Source of the DNA: Nitrospirota bacterium
GTDB taxonomy: Bacteria > Nitrospirota > Thermodesulfovibrionia > Thermodesulfovibrionales > JdFR-85
Length of the DNA stretch: 9,349 bases
Reading direction: 5' to 3'
Assembly (NCBI GenBank): GCA_013152195.1
Contig: JAADGU010000074.1
Location: forward strand, 1 to 9,349
Under the pieces are notes generated by a model. The model had not been told where the DNA came from. It searched no databases and saw nothing but the letters and a program-made list of their open reading frames with translations. Below, one piece after another: positions 6,165-9,349 of the stretch (the stretch's first letter is position 1; the number at the start of each line of letters is the position of its first letter). Position numbers and translations under genes: made by a program.

Positions 6165-6905
6165 TCACATATACATACCGCCGTTTACATGAACCACCTG
6201 TCCCGTGATATAACCGGCATCAGGAGATGACAGGAAGACCACGGCATTAGCAACGTCCTGCACAGTTCCCAACTTTCCTATTGGTATTGCCTTCTTCATC
6301 TCATCCTTCACATTGTCCGGCAGTTTCTCGGTCATTGCAGTCATGATAAAACCCGGGGCCACGGCATTTACCGTTATCCCCCTGCTGGCATATTCCCTTG
6401 CAATGGTCTTGGTCAACCCGACAATTCCGGCCTTTGAGGCAGAGTAATTGACCTGACCGGGATTACCCATAAAGGCAACAACAGATGCAATATTGACAAC
6501 CCTGCCATAACGCCTCTTTGACATTATCTTTACAGCTTCTTTTGAACAGAGAAAAACACTTTTAAGATTAACGTTTATCACACTGTCCCAGTCTTCTTCC
6601 TTCATCCTCAGCAGCAGGGCGTCACGGGTAATGCCTGCATTGTTGACAAGGATATCCATACCTCCGAACTCCTTTACCACAGTGTTGAACATATCCTTGA
6701 CACTATCAGCGTTTGACACATCTGCAGTTACAGGGATTGCCCTTACACCCATTTTGACAAGACCCTCTGCAACGGCTCCGGCATCATCAGCACTAAGGTC
6801 AACAACCGCAATATTAACCCCCAGGGTTGCAAGGCTCTCAGCTATAGCCCGACCAATACCCCGGCCTGCCCCGGTAACTACCGCTATCTGTCCCTTAAAA
6901 TCCAT
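6165..6905 (-). CDS. fabG: 3-oxoacyl-ACP reductase
   Basis: The NADPH-dependent short-chain dehydrogenase that reduces 3-oxoacyl-ACP to 3-hydroxyacyl-ACP in fatty acid elongation, acting as a cytoplasmic tetramer. The 246 residues are the usual length. The cofactor loop is TGAGRGIG (11-18), the NNAG motif lies at 88-91, and the catalytic tetrad is Asn113, Ser141, Tyr154 and Lys158 (NYSASKAG at 153-160). PGFIMTAM (184-191) and the C-terminal GQVVHVNGGMYM are typical of FabG rather than general SDR enzymes. The ATG has a GGGGGAG ribosome site at 6909-6915, about 3-4 nt upstream. It is the first gene of the cluster here; fabD, fabH and plsX, often upstream, are absent. A candidate promoter and leader hairpin lie upstream. 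Confidence 0.97.
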   Translation of the reverse strand: MDFKGQIAVVTGAGRGIGRAIAESLATLGVNIAVVDLSADDAGAVAEGLVKMGVRAIPVTADVSNADSVKDMFNTVVKEFGGMDILVNNAGITRDALLLRMKEEDWDSVINVNLKSVFLCSKEAVKIMSKRRYGRVVNIASVVAFMGNPGQVNYSASKAGIVGLTKTIAREYASRGITVNAVAPGFIMTAMTEKLPDNVKDEMKKAIPIGKLGTVQDVANAVVFLSSPDAGYITGQVVHVNGGMYM

Positions 6906-6930
6906 CAGCTCCCCCTTTTATAGCAAGCAG

Positions 6931-6967
6931 ATCAGGGGCTCGCGGGTTCTATCCCTGCCCCTCTGAT
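6931..6967 (-). promoter_or_regulatory. Stem-loop in the fabG leader
   Basis: On the minus strand ATCAG pairs with CTGAT, GGGC with GCCC and GGG with CCC, around a 6-nt ATAGAA loop, with a 2-nt AG bulge and an asymmetric A/GCGA internal loop. The 12-bp stem lies between the candidate promoter and the fabG ribosome site, so it would be part of the 5' untranslated RNA. It has no T tract, so it is not a standard terminator. No known riboswitch class was recognised. Confidence 0.4.
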
Positions 6968-6989
6968 TTGTCTTCTTCACCCGGCACCC

Positions 6990-7019
6990 ATTTTAACAGA
7001 CTTCAGCTATCTTTTCCAA
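6990..7019 (-). promoter_or_regulatory. Candidate sigma-70 promoter for fabG operon
   Basis: On the minus strand TTGGAA (7014-7019; 4 of 6 to TTGACA), an 18-nt spacer and TAAAAT (6990-6995; 5 of 6 to TATAAT) with an extended -10 TG one base upstream. Transcription would start near 6983, leaving a leader of about 78 nt before the fabG ATG. It is the best match I found in the gap by eye. Confidence 0.4.
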
Positions 7020-7076
7020 GCCCTGAGACAACCAACACCCGTATCCAGTAATAAAAAGAACCTCAGCCTATAAAAA

Positions 7077-7207
7077 GGAAGCGATATGGTTGACTCTGAA
7101 CGGTTTAAATCTCGCGTTACATTCAGCTGGATTCCCGAAGTACTTCGGGATCGGAGATGGCTACTATGTCCAGCGAGAATAAGTGAAGAGTCCATCATAT
7201 CGCTTCC
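7077..7207. repeat. 131-bp inverted-repeat element
   Basis: The ends are 21-bp inverted repeats with 19 matches: GGAAGCGATATG at 7077-7088 is perfectly mirrored by CATATCGCTTCC at 7196-7207 and the match continues to GACTCT/AGAGTC. An 18-bp perfect palindrome, TCCCGAAGTACTTCGGGA, sits at 7133-7150 near the centre. Weaker complementarity (CTCGC/GCGAG) lies between. The shape fits a small non-autonomous mobile element or an imperfect long hairpin. No flanking target-site duplication was evident and no protein is encoded. Confidence 0.6.
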
Positions 7208-7316
7208 AGCAACCACTTATATCCGGTTTCGGATCATTGAACATATCCCGAATTTGTTTTTCGTGACGCGTATTATACTCCAAATCCCTGCAAAATAACA
7301 AAAACCCGACCACTTC

Positions 7317-7347
7317 TTGACAGAATATCCGCATTAAATCTTAATAT
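7317..7347 (+). promoter_or_regulatory. Candidate promoter placing the start site at the HD-gene ATG
   Basis: A perfect TTGACA lies at 7317-7322. The -10 is poor: CTTAAT (17-nt spacer, 7340-7345) or TAATAT (19-nt spacer, 7342-7347). Any of these would start transcription at about 7352-7355, at the ATG. There is no ribosome site before the ATG, so the mRNA may be leaderless. Confidence 0.35.
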
Positions 7348-7352
7348 ATATA

Positions 7353-8105
7353 ATGACTGATGATTTTTACACTTCTTTAAGAACAAGGGCCTCAGAGATA
7401 GCAGCCTCCCAGGGTACACCTTCCTTCTACAGAGTCTTTAAACGAGAGCTTCAGGAATCCCTTCAACGCTTGCAGGAAAATGTAATACTGAAACAATGTA
7501 TAAGTCATATAGACATTGTCCAGGAAGGGATGGGGCACGGTTATGAGCACTCAAAAGCCGTTGCCGTTGATGCCGGAGCGCTCGTGATGATAGAGGGAAA
7601 AAGGATGAATATCTCTGAGGATATAATCGAAAAACTCATTATCACAGCTCATATTTCAGGGCTCCTCCACGACATAAAACGGGGGAAGGAAAACCATGCC
7701 ATAGCCGGCAGCGAGGAGGCCAGGAGGATACTGGTCTGCTCCGGCATTGACAGCAGATTCAAGCGGTATATAGCCATGGCCATAAGAAACCATGAGGCAT
7801 TCAAGACAGTTGTGCCTCCGGAGGATGACTACGGAAGACTGATAAGCAATGTCCTCTACGATGCGGACAAATTCAGGTGGGGACAGGAAAACTTCACGAA
7901 GACCGTCTGGGACATGCTCGAGTTCGGCAATATCTCTCCCGAGGTATTTCTCGAAAACTACAAGAAAGGCATTGAGTATATTGAACGCATAAAGGAGACA
8001 TTCAGGACAGAGACAGGAAAGAGATACGGTCCCGAGATAATTGATATGGGACTTGAGATCGGCAAGGTAATATATTCCGAGTTAAAGAAAACCCTCGGCA
8101 GGTAG
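7353..8105 (+). CDS. HD-domain phosphohydrolase
   Basis: A 250-residue cytoplasmic protein with the metal-binding HD pattern: His66 in GYEHSKAVAVDAGAL (63-77), His106-Asp107 in HISGLLHDIKRGKENH (100-115) with a further His115, His147 in AIRNHEAF (143-150), and Asp170/Asp172 in YDADKFRW (169-176). HD proteins are metal-dependent phosphohydrolases acting on nucleotides or other phosphoesters; the substrate here is unknown. There is no GYP signature and no sensor, RelA/SpoT synthetase or nucleotidyltransferase domain. The N-terminal 50 residues are a charged helical region. The frame cannot extend upstream because of a TAA at 7335-7337, so the ATG is the likely start despite lacking a ribosome site. 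It converges with a 1-nt gap on the YkgJ-like gene. Confidence 0.85.
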   Translation: MTDDFYTSLRTRASEIAASQGTPSFYRVFKRELQESLQRLQENVILKQCISHIDIVQEGMGHGYEHSKAVAVDAGALVMIEGKRMNISEDIIEKLIITAHISGLLHDIKRGKENHAIAGSEEARRILVCSGIDSRFKRYIAMAIRNHEAFKTVVPPEDDYGRLISNVLYDADKFRWGQENFTKTVWDMLEFGNISPEVFLENYKKGIEYIERIKETFRTETGKRYGPEIIDMGLEIGKVIYSELKKTLGR

Positions 8106-8106
8106 G

Positions 8107-8880
8107 TTATGTCTCCCTTCTTGGGTATATATACTCGCCAAAGAGGACACCCTTCAGCCACTTGTGTGCAAACTTCAGCAGCTCCACCTCGTCTTCCCTT
8201 ATCATCTGTATCGTTACCTCATCCACATCATAGAGATCAAGAAACCTGCTTTCAAAGACAAAGTTTCTGAAGCTGTCCGTATCAAAGCTGCCCAGCATGT
8301 ACAATCTCTGACTCTTTTCATCAGGTTCCACTCCACCGGCAAGGAGTTTCCTGTTAAGAACAATCTCAAACCAGTCCTTGTTGATAAAATCATAACGATC
8401 TATCTCCTGGGACTCTCTCCACTGACGAACCGTCCATTCCTTGTCCTCTTCAAACCCCTTGCAGAATGAATCTTTAATCTGGTAATAAAAATCACCGCTC
8501 TCTGCTTCAGAGCTTTCCGTTGCTCCGAGACCAATGGGATAGTATCTGCATATAAGCGGCCTGTCTGCATAAATATTACAGCCATCTTCGCCAACAAACG
8601 GACATTTGCCGTCCTCTGTCATATTGAGCAGGAAAAAGGGCAGTTTGGTGCTCTTCAGGTCAACAATCCGGGTATATAATGATAGGAACTCAGCCGAGGT
8701 AATGCCAAGTTTGTTTTTGATCCTCAGCACATCGTATGGAGTGAGAGATATTGTTATCTTCCCGCAACACTCCCCGAAACACTCAAGCCCTTTATGACAG
8801 GAAAATCTGAACTTGCTGTCCAGGTTCATCCTGACAGGTTCAACAGGTTTTTTACCCGGCTGCTTACTTGCTTCTTCCAT
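8107..8880 (-). CDS. YkgJ-family cysteine-cluster protein
   Basis: A 257-residue cytoplasmic protein with a YkgJ-type (putative zinc- or iron-chelating) domain in its first half. Eight cysteines occur at 28, 34, 38 and 39 (SCHKGLECFGECC), 93 and 101 (CPFVGEDGC), 111 (RPLICRYYPIG) and 140 (FC). The RPxxCRxYP pattern is a family hallmark. The metal bound and the role are unknown; annotations as Fe-S oxidoreductase for this family are not experimentally settled. Residues about 145-257 form an additional cysteine-free, charged, aromatic-rich region of unknown function. The ATG has a GGGAG site at 8889-8893, 8 nt upstream. It follows the MpgP-like gene by 88 nt on the same strand and could be co-transcribed, though a TATAAT at 8958-8963 on the minus strand could serve as its own -10. 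Confidence 0.85.
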   Translation of the reverse strand: MEEASKQPGKKPVEPVRMNLDSKFRFSCHKGLECFGECCGKITISLTPYDVLRIKNKLGITSAEFLSLYTRIVDLKSTKLPFFLLNMTEDGKCPFVGEDGCNIYADRPLICRYYPIGLGATESSEAESGDFYYQIKDSFCKGFEEDKEWTVRQWRESQEIDRYDFINKDWFEIVLNRKLLAGGVEPDEKSQRLYMLGSFDTDSFRNFVFESRFLDLYDVDEVTIQMIREDEVELLKFAHKWLKGVLFGEYIYPRRET

Positions 8881-8911
8881 ATTAAAACTCCCTTTCAGTT
8901 TTTGGCTTAGC

Positions 8912-8927
8912 GATTAAATGATTAAAT
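8912..8927. repeat. Tandem octamer GATTAAAT x2
   Basis: Two perfect adjacent GATTAAAT units lie in the 88-bp gap between the MpgP-like stop and the YkgJ-like start; on the sense strand of the flanking genes they read ATTTAATC twice. The unit differs in length and sequence from the GATTGAC heptamer, so a common origin is not shown. Confidence 0.35.
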
Positions 8928-8968
8928 ATCGAGTGGCAACGTAGAGTAAAGATAAGTATTATAATAGC

Positions 8969-9349
8969 TCATTTGCCCTGAAAATTTCCAATCAGCTCCA
9001 TAATCACCTTACGCCACCCATCCGGTCCGATGCCATCAGCCCTGACAATATCAGGGACTACAATCCTGCTGTCATAAATACCGCCCGGTTTCTGTACAAC
9101 CACGGGTATATCCACGGCCTCAAGCATGGGGATGTCGTTGGGGCTGTCACCTATTGCAATGGTTCTGATATTTCCAAACTCTTTTCTGTATAACTCTGTC
9201 AGTATCCGTACTGCCTTGCCCTTATCACTTTCTCCCATAAGATGGTAGTATCTCCCCACCGTGCAGTTCAGTCCAAGTGATTGAATGGCATTCCTGAGCC
9301 GCTCCTCATCCGTACCATCCTCTATAATAAATGGTTCATCAAAATCCCT
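8969..9349 (-). CDS. Mannosyl-3-phosphoglycerate phosphatase-like HAD protein, 5'-partial
   Basis: The frame is open through the right edge, so the N-terminus with the catalytic DxDxT motif lies outside the window; an internal GTG at 9259 is not the start. The 126 visible residues include RDFDEPFIIEDG, RYYHLMGESDKGKAV with the motif III lysine, and AIGDSPNDIPMLEAV, the GDxxND metal-binding motif IV of HAD phosphatases. RDFDEPF and RYYHLMG-x-DKG are typical of the MpgP group (COG3769), which dephosphorylates mannosyl-3-phosphoglycerate to the compatible solute mannosylglycerate. A glucosyl-3-phosphoglycerate phosphatase is an alternative. A partner synthase (MpgS) could lie upstream, beyond the edge. 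It ends 88 nt before the YkgJ-like gene on the same strand. Confidence 0.85.
   Translation of the reverse strand, partial: RDFDEPFIIEDGTDEERLRNAIQSLGLNCTVGRYYHLMGESDKGKAVRILTELYRKEFGNIRTIAIGDSPNDIPMLEAVDIPVVVQKPGGIYDSRIVVPDIVRADGIGPDGWRKVIMELIGNFQGK

Larger units (their letters stand above)
6906..7352. other. 447-bp divergent intergenic region
   Basis: No credible gene is present. From left to right it contains the fabG ribosome site, a leader stem-loop (6931-6967), a candidate fabG promoter (6990-7019), a 131-bp inverted-repeat element (7077-7207), a small perfect hairpin ATCCG-GTTT-CGGAT (7221-7234) and a candidate promoter for the HD gene (7317-7347). A TATACT at 7274-7279 is another possible -10 with no good -35. 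Confidence 0.6.

Noticed and set aside
6940..6968. tRNA-like 3' end on the plus strand (GCGGG-TTCTATC-CCTGC followed by CCCTCTGA)
   Set aside because: The T-arm shape is suggestive, but loop position 57 is T instead of a purine, no matching 5' acceptor or anticodon arm is present, and a full tRNA would run into fabG. The same bases form the leader hairpin.
7007..7298. Two overlapping short frames on opposite strands through the 131-bp element
   Set aside because: Both are products of the inverted repeat and its flanks, have no domain signature, and one runs through the candidate fabG promoter.

Overview
The window is a mid-GC bacterial chromosome segment holding eleven genes, two of them cut by the window edges. 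The gene content is a two-EXXH ferritin-like protein with a GNWFMWDEH tail, a fabG-acpP-fabF-rnc cluster, a YkgJ-type cysteine protein, an MpgP-like phosphatase and a UPF0175/DUF3368 toxin-antitoxin pair. This suits an anaerobic or microaerophilic Nitrospirota or Desulfobacterota-like lineage. That placement is an inference from gene style only; no rRNA or other marker is present.

Layout. Positions 1-465 (+) hold the end of a rubrerythrin/ferritin-like gene. It faces dapB (532-1335, -), the second lysine/diaminopimelate pathway reductase. A divergent MFS exporter of the EntS/DHA3 type follows (1451-2668, +). It converges on a small, probably mobile toxin-antitoxin module on the minus strand: UPF0175 antitoxin (3215-3496) followed by DUF3368 PIN-like toxin (2730-3218). 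The 384-bp gap at 3506-3889 carries no gene but a cluster of short inverted repeats. The core of the window is a minus-strand fatty acid synthesis operon ending in RNase III: fabG (6165-6905), acpP (5811-6044), fabF (4563-5810), rnc (3890-4600). Its genes are abutting or overlapping except for a hairpin-bearing gap between fabG and acpP. The 447-bp gap upstream of fabG holds a candidate fabG promoter, a leader hairpin, a 131-bp inverted-repeat element and a candidate promoter for the divergent HD-domain gene (7353-8105, +). That gene converges, with a 1-nt gap, on a YkgJ-family cysteine-cluster gene (8107-8880, -). The 3' part of a mannosyl-3-phosphoglycerate phosphatase-like gene (8969-9349, -) runs off the right edge.

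How the genes work together. FabG (ketoacyl-ACP reductase), AcpP (acyl carrier) and FabF (condensing enzyme) are consecutive parts of the fatty acid elongation cycle, and RNase III is co-transcribed and apparently translationally coupled to FabF. The other genes are mostly independent housekeeping or accessory functions.

The most unusual signal is non-coding. A tandem heptamer (consensus GATTGAC, 3-4 copies) sits at the 3' end of three unrelated genes, always in the sense orientation, and in two of them it encodes the last residues and the stop codon. The 131-bp inverted-repeat element upstream of fabG is the second. I did not see a CRISPR array, an rRNA or tRNA gene, or an insertion sequence, and no convincing novel multi-gene system.
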